The translations under genes were made by a program, and so were the position numbers. A DNA stretch of 45,046 bases from Oscillospiraceae bacterium. GTDB taxonomy: Bacteria > Bacillota > Clostridia > Oscillospirales > Oscillospiraceae. The number at the start of each line of letters is the position of its first letter. Position 1 is the stretch's first letter. Under the pieces are notes generated by a model. That model was not told the DNA's origin. It saw only the letters and a program-made list of their open reading frames with translations, and made no database searches. This document shows, one piece after another, positions 25,407-33,700 of the stretch. Location: contig JAFXXH010000003.1 of NCBI GenBank assembly GCA_017542425.1, forward strand, positions 1 through 45,046, given 5' to 3'.

Positions 25407-25425
25407 GGCCGGTGGGTCACCGGCC
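25407..25425 (-). promoter_or_regulatory. Hairpin in the rpmH-rnpA spacer
   Basis: GGCCGGTG/CACCGGCC with a 3-base loop, followed on the minus strand by TATTTGCGC. It could attenuate read-through from the highly expressed rpmH into rnpA, as seen in other bacteria, or stabilise the rpmH mRNA. The function is inferred. Confidence 0.4.
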
Positions 25426-25487
25426 GATCCGAAACGGTATCAAACTTTGCGCTGTGCTCGTGACAGGGGGTTTCAAGCGGAACCGGC

Positions 25488-25622
25488 TCAGTAGCTGAGG
25501 CGGGCTCTGCCCTTCGCTCTGCGGCGGGACAGGACCTTACGGCCGTTGGCGGTGGCCATTCTCTTGCGGAAGCCGTGCTCCTTCTTGCGCTGGCGCTTCT
25601 TGGGCTGATAGGTGCGAAGCAT
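25488..25622 (-). CDS. rpmH: Large ribosomal subunit protein bL34
   Basis: 44 aa, very basic, reading [18 protein letters not shown] and ending [13 protein letters not shown], a complete match to bL34. It is too short for a 60-residue cutoff. AAGGAG stands 9 nt before the ATG, and a consensus promoter lies at 25720-25749. It heads the rpmH-rnpA-yidD-yidC-khpB cluster. dnaA, normally divergent on the other side, is absent. Confidence 0.97.
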   Translation of the reverse strand: MLRTYQPKKRQRKKEHGFRKRMATANGRKVLSRRRAKGRARLSY

Positions 25623-25719
25623 GATACAGTTCTCCTTTCGTATGATTCTCGGGGCCGCGGCCCCATATGCTCAACATTCCGCCCCCAAAGGGGAGAAATG
25701 CAGCGGACAAAGCTTTGTT

Positions 25720-25749
25720 ATTATACATGACGGGGCCGGGAAATGTCAA
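25720..25749 (-). promoter_or_regulatory. Consensus sigma-A promoter of rpmH
   Basis: On the minus strand TTGACA (25749-25744), an 18-bp spacer, TATAAT (25725-25720): both hexamers are perfect. The ~90-nt leader includes a GGGGCCGCGGCCCC palindrome near 25650-25663. Confidence 0.88.
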
Positions 25750-25800
25750 CCATAAAATTCGGCTTATCAGCAGCCCCAGGCTGGCGAAATGCAGACCGAA

Positions 25801-25837
25801 GGCCGGGGAAACGCCAGTGATGGGCGTTTCCCCGGCC
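25801..25837 (-). terminator. Strong hairpin after the SLH/beta-helix gene
   Basis: A perfect 15-bp stem GGCCGGGGAAACGCC/GGCGTTTCCCCGGCC encloses a 7-base loop, about 60 nt past the stop. On the minus strand it is followed by TTCGGTCTGCATTT, a weak U-tract, so it is a likely but not certain terminator. Confidence 0.55.
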
Positions 25838-25897
25838 CCATGCCTTGTATGGATGTTCAGCCGCGTGGACCGGACGCGGCGCGTTCCCGCTTCAGGT

Positions 25898-27292
25898 TCA
25901 GGACCGGTCCACCACGTCGGGTCGCTCCAGCGTGATGCGGTTCCCGGCCATCCGGTCGATCAGATCGAAATAGGTGGGCCGATCAAAGGTGCAGGAGCGG
26001 AACGTGAGCTCCGAGTCCGGGCTCATCTGCACGAAATGCGAGAAGTCCGGCTCCCAATTGTTGTTCACGAAGCTGCAAGACTGGAAGCTGAGGGTGCTGT
26101 CCTGGGCGTTGATCATATCGTAGCCGCTGCAATCCACGAACACCACGTCGCCGAAGCCCGCGTCCTGGACCTGGGAGAAGTCCAGCAGCCCGTAGCTGCA
26201 CTCCCGGATTACGGAGTCCACGGTCTGGATGCTCTCAACGCCGTTTGCGATAATCCCGTAGGTCCCGCAGCCATAGAGGTCCATGTTGTCCATGGCCATG
26301 CGCCCGCAGTCCGTGAAGCGGAGCACGCCGCCCAGGCAGAAGCCCTTCTCCGGCGTGTGGCCCAGGGTCAGGCCGGAGAGCAGGATCTGGTCGCAGCCGT
26401 CAAAGGTCAGCACATTGGCATAGCGCGGCTCGACCACCAGCTCCACGGCGCCCGAGTTCCAGGAATGGTCTGCGGTGATGGTCAGATTCCGGACGCCGGA
26501 GATCCAGACCTCATAGCCGTCGTAGAGATTGTCCAGGCGCACATAGGGGTTTCCCGTATCTGGCCCGTCCGGCTCCATGATCCGATCGATCCACTCCGTC
26601 AGGTTGTAGACGCCGGGGGCGATATGAATCTCCCGGCCCGGCCCGATGGCCGCCATCAGCCCGTCCACGTCGGAGACATAGACCATGGCCTCCCGCCAGA
26701 GCCAGGCCACGGTCCGGCCCCGGGTGCAGGGCTGGTCCGGGTCGAGCGCGTCGCCCTCATCCTCCAGCATGGCGTTGACATAGGCCCAGTCCACCGCGTC
26801 CTTGTAGTAGGCGCTGTCGGGCCAGTTCGCGGTCAGGGGAGAGCGGAATGCGGGAGCCTGGCTGCCCTTGGCCCGCCAGATGAAGGTGAGGATCTGCGCA
26901 TAGGTGCAGGTCTGCTCGGGAGAGAACAGCATGGGTTCGCTGGACGTGCCGACGGTGATGCCCTGCTCCACCGCCCAGAGGGTGGAGCGCTCAAAATAGC
27001 TGCCCTTCGGCACGTCGGCAAAGGGATTGAACAGGGACTGGGGCTCCGGTTCCCCGTGGGCCCGCCACAGGAAGGTGACCACCTGGGCGCGGGTGCAGAT
27101 CAGCTCCGGGCTGAAGGTGGTTTCGCTGGTGCCCTTGGTCACACCCCAGCTGACCGCCCACTGTACGGCGCTGGCAAAATAGTCGTCGGGACTGACGTCC
27201 GCAAACCCGGTGCTCTGCGCCGACGCCGCCGTGGGCAGCATGGCGAGCAGCAGAACGAAGACGATGGCAAGTGATAAAAACTGTTTTTTCAT
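25898..27292 (-). CDS. Secreted SLH protein with right-handed beta-helix domain
   Basis: 464 aa. Signal peptide at residues 1-25 (LPTAASAQS). Three SLH-type units occupy about 28-200 (FADVSPDDYFASAVQWAV, FADVPKGSYFERSTLWAV, and a more divergent third). Residues ~210-460 show repeating short strands with VRNLTITAD, NVLTFDGCDQILLSGL, GVLRFTDCGRMAMDNM and STLSFQSCSF, the pattern of a parallel beta-helix as in polysaccharide-acting or binding proteins. No catalytic residues can be assigned, so it may be a surface adhesin or glycan-binding protein. ATG 27292 follows AGGAGGG and starts the signal peptide. It is driven by the promoter at 27436-27464 and ends at the hairpin 25801-25837. Confidence 0.85.
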   Translation of the reverse strand: MKKQFLSLAIVFVLLLAMLPTAASAQSTGFADVSPDDYFASAVQWAVSWGVTKGTSETTFSPELICTRAQVVTFLWRAHGEPEPQSLFNPFADVPKGSYFERSTLWAVEQGITVGTSSEPMLFSPEQTCTYAQILTFIWRAKGSQAPAFRSPLTANWPDSAYYKDAVDWAYVNAMLEDEGDALDPDQPCTRGRTVAWLWREAMVYVSDVDGLMAAIGPGREIHIAPGVYNLTEWIDRIMEPDGPDTGNPYVRLDNLYDGYEVWISGVRNLTITADHSWNSGAVELVVEPRYANVLTFDGCDQILLSGLTLGHTPEKGFCLGGVLRFTDCGRMAMDNMDLYGCGTYGIIANGVESIQTVDSVIRECSYGLLDFSQVQDAGFGDVVFVDCSGYDMINAQDSTLSFQSCSFVNNNWEPDFSHFVQMSPDSELTFRSCTFDRPTYFDLIDRMAGNRITLERPDVVDRS

Positions 27293-27435
27293 TTTTTCGG
27301 CCCTCCTGACAGCCAAAAACCGACTCATTTGTGCATACGACGCCGCTAAATCCCCCCTTGGATGGGCCGCCGACAATCCTTCACCTCCCCGGCCCCTGGA
27401 AAACGGGGATCCGCGCAACAAAAGACCACAGGGCC

Positions 27436-27464
27436 ATTATAAGACCGTGTGGGAACTTTGTCCA
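27436..27464 (-). promoter_or_regulatory. Promoter of the SLH/beta-helix gene
   Basis: Minus strand: -35 TGGACA (27464-27459), a 17-bp spacer, -10 TATAAT (27441-27436). The leader is about 137 nt. The divergent HTH regulator gene starts about 100 bp away and could act here. Confidence 0.65.
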
Positions 27465-27490
27465 CATCCCTTTTGCATCCGTGCGCGAAA

Positions 27491-27530
27491 ACAGGGACTC
27501 CACGCAACGTAGCTTGCGTTTTGTCCCTGT
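27491..27530 (+). promoter_or_regulatory. Hairpin upstream of the HTH-desulfoferrodoxin gene
   Basis: ACAGGGAC/GTCCCTGT, a symmetric 3-base internal loop, then ACGCAA/TTGCGT, closed by CGTAGC. It ends 37 nt before ATG 27568, in the spacer between two divergent genes. It could be an operator for the regulator or a leader RNA structure; the sequence does not decide which. Confidence 0.45.
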
Positions 27531-27567
27531 CCGTGGGATACTTGTGGCGGAAACGGAGGCGATTTTT

Positions 27568-28155
27568 ATGGACCGATATGTCACCGGCGCTGTAATCCGC
27601 CGGATGCGGGAGGCCAGGGGCCTGACCCAGGAGGAACTGGCAGAGAAGCTCTTTGTCAGCAGCAAGGCCGTCAGCAAATGGGAGACGGGCCACGGCTTCC
27701 CCGACGTAAGCCTGCTGGAACCCCTGGCCGGGGCGCTGGGCCTCTCCGTGCTGGAACTGCTGTCCGGCGCGGACGTGCAAAACCGCAACCGCGCCGCCAA
27801 CCTGCTCCGGGGCTGCTTTTACGTCTGCCCGGTCTGCGGCAACGCGATCCGCGCCGTGGGCGCGGCGGTGGTCAGTTGCTGCGGCCTCACCCTGCCAAAG
27901 CTGGAAGCGGAACCGGCGGACGCGGCGCACACCATCCGCGTGGAGACCGTGGAGGACGAATATTACGTCACGGTGGACCACCCCATGACGCGCACGCACC
28001 ACATCTCCTTCCTGGCTGCGGTGTCCGACCGGGGGGCGCAGTTCGTCAAGCTGTATCCCGAGGAATCGGCGGCGGCGCGGTTCCAGATCGGGGGCGTCAG
28101 GCGGATCTATGCCTACTGCAACCGGGATGGGCTGTTTGAATGGAAGCTTGGATGA
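27568..28155 (+). CDS. XRE-type regulator fused to a desulfoferrodoxin-like (superoxide reductase) domain
   Basis: 195 aa. Residues 5-65 are an XRE helix-turn-helix (TQEELAEKLFVSSKAVSKWE). Residues 87-105 give CPVC...CC (C-x2-C-x13-CC), the pattern of the desulforedoxin Fe(Cys)4 centre. Residues 118-190 align with the superoxide-reductase centre: His121, His138 (HPM), His144 and Cys184 (YCN) match four of the five iron ligands, but the fifth, the His of CNxH, is Asp187. A catalytic Lys is also not seen. It is therefore more likely an iron- or oxidant-sensing repressor than an enzyme. ATG 27568 has GGAGG at 8 nt. It is divergent from the SLH/beta-helix gene and 88 nt before ypeB. Domain calls are from motifs; the sensing role is inferred. 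Confidence 0.8.
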   Translation: MDRYVTGAVIRRMREARGLTQEELAEKLFVSSKAVSKWETGHGFPDVSLLEPLAGALGLSVLELLSGADVQNRNRAANLLRGCFYVCPVCGNAIRAVGAAVVSCCGLTLPKLEAEPADAAHTIRVETVEDEYYVTVDHPMTRTHHISFLAAVSDRGAQFVKLYPEESAAARFQIGGVRRIYAYCNRDGLFEWKLG

Positions 28156-28243
28156 GACAGAGTCTAACAGAATGCTTCCAGCATTTCCCAGCCATAATCC
28201 CGCCCCGCCCCGGCAACACTCCTGACAAAAGGATGTGTTGCAG

Positions 28244-29608
28244 ATGAAGCGTGGAATCAAACGGGGCACGGTCCGGCTGGTGAGCTATCTCCTGGCGGCG
28301 GCGGTGTGTTGCGGCGTGCTGGCCGGGCGGGAGCACGCACGGGCCGCGCAGTGGGAGCGCAGCGCCGTGAACGGCTATCAGCGGGCCTTCGGGCAGTTGG
28401 TCACCGCCGTGGGGGAGGTGGACAGCGCCCTGCAAAAGAGCCTCTACGCCACCTCGCCGGGCATGTCCGGGGCGATCTGTGCGGAGATCTTCGGCAAGAG
28501 CCTGAGCGCCAAGGCCGCCGTCAGCGCCCTGCCCTTCCAATGCCAGGAACTGGAGCGCACGGACGGCTTCCTCAGCCGGGTGGGGGACTACGCCTTCTCC
28601 CTCAGCCGGGGAGCCCTGGCCGGGCGGGCGCTGACGCCGGAGGAGCGGGAGACCCTGCGGGGCCTGTCCCAGGCGGCGGAGGTGCTGTCCCTGAACCTCA
28701 AGGAGCTGCAAAGCGGCATCCAGGACGGCAGCCTCAGTCTGACGGAGCTGTCCGGGGCGGGGGAGCAATTGGAGCAGGCCGGGGACGCCCGGCAGCTCTG
28801 GGTCGGGGACCAGCTGAGTCTCATCGAGCGGGAGTTCCCGGAGGTGCCCAGTCTGATCTATGACGGCCCCTTCTCCGAGCACCTGACGGGCCGCGCCCCC
28901 AGAGCCTTGGAGGGCCAGCCTGAGGTGGACGAAGACGCGGCCCGCCGGGCGGCGGCGGAGTTCCTGGGCCTGGTGCGCAGCCGGGTCTACGCCACCGGGG
29001 AGATCGCCGGGGACCTGCCCTGCTATGGCATGGCCGCCGACGACGAGGGTGGCACCGTTTACCTGAGCGTGACGAAACAGGGGGGACGGGTGCTGGGGAT
29101 GCTGTCCTCCCGCCCCGTGGGCTACGAGGCCGTGGCCGAGGCCCAGGCCCTGGAGACCGCCCGGAACTTTCTGGCCGAGGCGGGCTACACCGACATGGCC
29201 GAGACCTATCACATGCGCCGCAACGGCGTGCTCACCGTCAACTATGCCTGGCGGCAGGGGGACGTGGTCTGCTACAGCGATCTGGTGAAGGTCTCCGTGG
29301 CCCTGGACAACGGGCGGGTCTGCGGCTTCGAGGCCCGGGGCTATCTCACCTGCCATACGCAGCGGGAGCTGCCGGAGGTGGCGGTGGACGCGGTCCAGGC
29401 GGCGGCGACGGTGCCGGAGGACCTGGAGATCCTGGCCGTCCAGACCGCGCTGGTGCCCTCCGACGGGCAGTATGAGACCCTCTGTCACGAGTTCAAATGC
29501 GCCGACGCGGAGGGGCGGCACTGTATCCTCTACGTCAACGTCCAGACCGGACAGCAGGAAAAGATTTTACTGCTGCTGGAGGACGAAACCGGGACGCTGA
29601 CGCTGTAA
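28244..29608 (+). CDS. ypeB: Spore germination protein YpeB
   Basis: 454 aa. An N-terminal membrane segment (about 10-30) is followed by a helical region with WERSAVNGYQRAFGQL and then three PepSY-type domains at about 200-450 (RAAAEFLGL, ALETARNFLAEAGY and similar). YpeB keeps the cortex-lytic enzyme SleB stable in dormant spores, so the organism is probably a spore former. In most Firmicutes sleB is directly upstream; here a redox-type regulator takes that place and no sleB is in the window. ATG 28244 is preferred to GTG 28235 because AAAGGA lies about 10 nt before it. Confidence 0.92.
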   Translation: MKRGIKRGTVRLVSYLLAAAVCCGVLAGREHARAAQWERSAVNGYQRAFGQLVTAVGEVDSALQKSLYATSPGMSGAICAEIFGKSLSAKAAVSALPFQCQELERTDGFLSRVGDYAFSLSRGALAGRALTPEERETLRGLSQAAEVLSLNLKELQSGIQDGSLSLTELSGAGEQLEQAGDARQLWVGDQLSLIEREFPEVPSLIYDGPFSEHLTGRAPRALEGQPEVDEDAARRAAAEFLGLVRSRVYATGEIAGDLPCYGMAADDEGGTVYLSVTKQGGRVLGMLSSRPVGYEAVAEAQALETARNFLAEAGYTDMAETYHMRRNGVLTVNYAWRQGDVVCYSDLVKVSVALDNGRVCGFEARGYLTCHTQRELPEVAVDAVQAAATVPEDLEILAVQTALVPSDGQYETLCHEFKCADAEGRHCILYVNVQTGQQEKILLLLEDETGTLTL

Positions 29609-29651
29609 AAAAACCCCGCCCCCGCTCCTGGTGTGTGGAGCGGGGGCGGGG
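29607..29651 (-). terminator. Terminator of degV (possibly bidirectional)
   Basis: A perfect 15-bp stem CCCCGCCCCCGCTCC/GGAGCGGGGGCGGGG. On the minus strand it runs into seven T residues (29613-29607), ideal for the degV transcript. On the plus strand it follows the ypeB stop but has no T-run. Confidence 0.85.
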
Positions 29652-29658
29652 TCACGGC

Positions 29659-30507
29659 TCATTCGTCGAGAAACAGCACGCCCAGCGTCTTCGGCCCACA
29701 GTGGGTGGACACGGTGCAGCCCGCATAGGTGTGATGCACCTCCCGCACGGGGATCAGGGCGCGCACCAGCGCCTCCAGCTCCCGCAGCAGGGCCGGGTCC
29801 ACGCCGCCGGAGTCGGTAAGGAAGACGTGGCCGGGGCGGATGCGCTTTCCGGCCAGGCGCTCGGCGATGTATTCCCGGTAGACGCGGTCGATGTTGCCCC
29901 GGTATTTCTTATAGACATTCAGCTTCCCGCCGTGCATCTCCAGCGCGGGCTTGAGCTTCAGCAGATTGGCCCCCAGGGCGGCGAAGTTGCTGCAGCGCCC
30001 GCCCCGCCGCATGAACTCCAGCGTGTCCAGCACGAAACTGGTCTCCACCTTGTCCGTCATGCCCCGGAGGTGTTCGGCGATGGCGGCGGCGTCCATCCCA
30101 CGGTCCCGGCACTCGGCGGCTTCGATGGCCAGCAGGCCCACGCCGGTGGAGAGCTGGCGGCTGTCCACCACATAGACCCCCTCCAGTTCCTCCGCGGCCA
30201 GCCGCGCCGTGTTGTAGGAGGCGGAAAGTTCGCTGCTGATGGTCAGATGCACCACCGGCCCGCCCGCGTCGCGCATCCCCCGGAAGAACTCCACATAGTC
30301 CTGTACGCTGGGGGCGCTGGTCTGGGGCAGGATGCCCTCCGCCCGGTAGCGGCGGTACATATCCTCCGGCGTGAAGTGGTCGCCGTCCAGGAAGGTCTCG
30401 TTCCCCAGCGTGATGGTCATGGGCTGGGTGCGGATGGAAAAGCGCCGCAGGAGCTCCCCGGAGAGGTCGCAGCTGCTGTCCGCGCTGATGAAGATGCGCT
30501 CGTTCAT
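29659..30507 (-). CDS. DegV-family fatty-acid-binding protein (FakB-like)
   Basis: 282 aa, full length. DegV proteins bind a fatty acid and, as FakB, present it to the kinase FakA for incorporation into phospholipid. Family marks seen: SADSSCDLS near the N-terminus (the carboxylate-binding Ser/Thr region), TSAPSVQDY, HLTISSELSASYNTA, the late RRGGRCS and the C-terminal STHCGPKTLGVLF. No fakA is nearby. ATG 30507 has AGGAGG at 9 nt, with a clear promoter at 30573-30601. Divergent from the RND exporter, convergent with ypeB. Confidence 0.92.
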   Translation of the reverse strand: MNERIFISADSSCDLSGELLRRFSIRTQPMTITLGNETFLDGDHFTPEDMYRRYRAEGILPQTSAPSVQDYVEFFRGMRDAGGPVVHLTISSELSASYNTARLAAEELEGVYVVDSRQLSTGVGLLAIEAAECRDRGMDAAAIAEHLRGMTDKVETSFVLDTLEFMRRGGRCSNFAALGANLLKLKPALEMHGGKLNVYKKYRGNIDRVYREYIAERLAGKRIRPGHVFLTDSGGVDPALLRELEALVRALIPVREVHHTYAGCTVSTHCGPKTLGVLFLDE

Positions 30508-30572
30508 ATGGTCTTCCTCCTGATTCTGCCCGGCTGAGCCCGGGACGGCGTCTTGGCGCCGTTCTGTCTGCT

Positions 30573-30601
30573 ATTCTAGCGCCGATGGCGGAAAATGTAA
30601 A
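30573..30601 (-). promoter_or_regulatory. Promoter of degV
   Basis: Minus strand: -35 TTTACA (30601-30596), a 17-bp spacer, -10 TAGAAT (30578-30573). Confidence 0.65.
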
Positions 30602-30722
30602 GAATAAGTTTTCCGCCCCCATCCCGCGCAGAGTTCACAATTCCTTCATCCATCCCGCCCCGGCAGCGCATATACTCTAAGATGAATCATACTCCGCGCC
30701 GGCAGGGGGGAGGGGGAGGGCA

Positions 30723-33700
30723 ATGGAAAAGCTGAGCGTCAAAAAGCCCTTTACGGTGCTGGTGGCGGTGATCGCCGTCATCGCCCTGGGCGTGGTCAGC
30801 CTGACGAACATGGCCACGGACCTGCTGCCCCAGCTCAGCCTGCCCTATCTGATGGTGCTGACCACCTACCCCGGGGCCAGCCCTGAGCGGGTGGAGAGCG
30901 AGCTGACGGTGCCCATGGAGCAGGCCCTGGGCACGGTGAAGAATGTCACCTCCGTCTCCTCCGTCAGCGCGGAGAACTACGGCCTGGTCCAGCTGAGCCT
31001 GGCGGCGGATACGGACATGGACTCGGCCATGGTGAACGTCACTTCGGCGGTGAACCGGGTGGCCGCCGGACTGCCGGAGGACGCCGGGACCCCATCGGTC
31101 ATCGAACTGAGTATGGATATGCTGGCCACCCTGTACATCGCCGTGGGCCGGGAGGACTATGACATCTATGAACTGAGCGAATATGTGGACCAGGAGATCA
31201 TCCCCTATTTCCAGCGTCTGGACGGCGTGGCCAGCGTCACGGCGGTGGGCCTGGTGGAGCGCAGCGTCCTGGTGGAGCTGAACGGGGAGAAGATCGCGGA
31301 GCTGAACGGGCGCATCCTGGAGCGGGCCAACGGCGCGCTGGCCCAGGCCAGGGAGCGGCTGGACGCGGCCCGGACGGAGGTGCAGGCGGGGCTGGACGCC
31401 CTGGAGACCCAGGAGCGCCGCTTCGGCGAGACCCTGGCCTCCACCCTGTTCGCCCAGCTGAACGCCCCCTCCGAGGAACTCAGCGCCCGGCTGCGGAGCA
31501 CCCTGGGGGAGCTGTCCGGGGCTTTGGACGCCCTGGACGGGGCCATGGACGGGGTGATGGACGGAATCGAAATGCCGGAGCTGGACGGGACGGGCCTGAG
31601 CGAGATCGTGTCGGAGCTGGAAGCGGCGGCCGCCGCCCTGAGCCCGGAGGCGGACACGCTGGAGGAGACCCTGGAGGACGCCCGGCTGCTGCTGGAGACG
31701 CTGCGGACCATCGCGGACACCCAGGAGGCCGCCCCCGGCGTGTCGGACCTGCGCACGGCCCTGGAGCGGGCCGAGCGGGCCAGGAGCGCGGCGGCGGCGG
31801 CCCTGCTGCGGGGCGACCTGGAGACCATGCGTCACGAACTGGAGACCTTTCGGGCCGCGACGGAGGAGGCCTCCCGCATGGTCCGGGACATGACCGGGGC
31901 GCTGCGGGAGAGCGCGGCGGAGCTTCCGGCCCTGCGGCAGCGCCTGGACTGGCTGCGGGCGGACTTCCGCCAGATCGCAAACGAGCTGAGCGCCGGCGGC
32001 GGCGCGGCCACGGCCTTCTCCCACCTGTCCAACGCCTACGGGCGCATCGTCGCCCTGAGCACGGAACTCTGGACCCTGCTGGACCAACTGGACGGTCTGG
32101 AGGCGGGCGCGCAGCTTTCCGACCAGACGGCGGGGCTGCGGGACCTGTTGACGGCGCTGGGGGAGCGCTCTGAGGAACTCCCGGCGCTGCTGGGGACCCT
32201 GGAGACCCTGCTGGCCCAGCTCACCCAGGGGCAGCTGGACGCGGCCCTGGCCTTCGGCGAGGCCTCCCGCCAGCTGGCCCAGGCCCAGAGCCAGCTCCAG
32301 AGCGCGGAGGCCCAGTACGAACAGGCCCGGGCCAAAGCGCTGGAGGGGGCCAACATGGACGCCCTGGTGAACGCCGCCACCCTCTCGAAACTCATCTACG
32401 CCCAGAACTTTTCCATGCCGGCGGGCTATGTGGCCGACGAACAGGGCCACAGCTGGCTGCTGCGGGTGGGGGAGGAGTACGAAAGCCGCGAGGACATCGC
32501 CGGGGCGCTGCTGGCGGACATCGACGGGGTCGGCCCGGTGCGCCTGACCGACATCGCCGACATCACGCTCATCGACAACGCCCTGGACAGCTACGCCCGC
32601 CTGAACGGGGAGGGCGGGATCATGCTATGCATCTACAAAGGCTCCACCGCCGGGACCAACGCGGTCAGCCGGAGCTGCCAGCAGGCCATGGAGGAGCTCC
32701 AACAGCGGGACGGCGCCCTCCGACTGGTCCGGCTGGTGGACCAGGGGAAATACATCACCATCATCATCAACAGCATCCTGAACAGTATGCTCCTGGGCGC
32801 GCTGCTGGCGGTGCTGGTGCTGGCTCTGTTCCTCCGGGACCTGCGGCCCACCTTCGTGGTGGCCCTGAGCATCCCCCTGAGCGTGCTGTTCGCGCTGGTG
32901 CTGATGTATTTCACCGGCCTGTCCCTGAACATGATGACCCTCTCCGGCCTGGCCCTGGGCATCGGGATGCTGGTGGACAACTCCATCGTGGTGCTGGAAA
33001 ACATCGTCCGCCTGCGGGCCAGGGGCCTGGCAGCGCCCAGGGCGGCGGTGCAGGGGACGAAGCAGGTGGCCGGGGCCATCCTGGCCTCCACCCTCACCAC
33101 CGTCAGCGTCTTTTTCCCCATCGTCTTCACCAGCGGCACCGTGCGGGATATGCTGCTGCCCCTGAGCCTGGCCGTGTCCTACTGCCTGGTGGCCTCCCTG
33201 CTGGTGGCCATGACGCTGATCCCCGCCTCCACCTCCACGCTGCTGCGCCGGGTGCAGCCCCGGCCCAACCGCCTGATGGAGCGGGTGCAGCGGCGCTATG
33301 GCCTCTGGCTGCGCTGGTGCCTGAAACACAAGGCCCTGCCCCTGCTGGGCAGCGTCGCCCTGCTGGTTCTGGCCCTGCTGCGGCTGCTCAGCATTGGCAT
33401 CGTCATCCTCCCGGACTTCACCGGCGACAGTGTGAACGTGTCGATCACGGTGCCGGAGGACATGGAGCGCTCCGAGGCCTACCGCCGCGCCGATCAGGTG
33501 ATGGAGCGTCTGCTGGAGCTGGAGGGCATCGACAGCGTGGGCATCATGGACAGCTCCAGCGTGGTGTCCTCCGTGGGCATCACCACCGGGGGCGGCGGGA
33601 GCTTTGGCAGCTTCGTCTGCTATGCCACCGTGCCGGAGGGCACGTCCTCCGGCACCCTGCGCCGCCTCTGCCGGGAGGCGGAGGAACGCTGCGCCGACCT

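Noticed and set aside
27457..27466. DnaA box (TTTGTCCACA), possible origin
   Set aside because: A single near-match that overlaps the -35 of a promoter. No cluster of boxes, no AT-rich unwinding region and no dnaA nearby.
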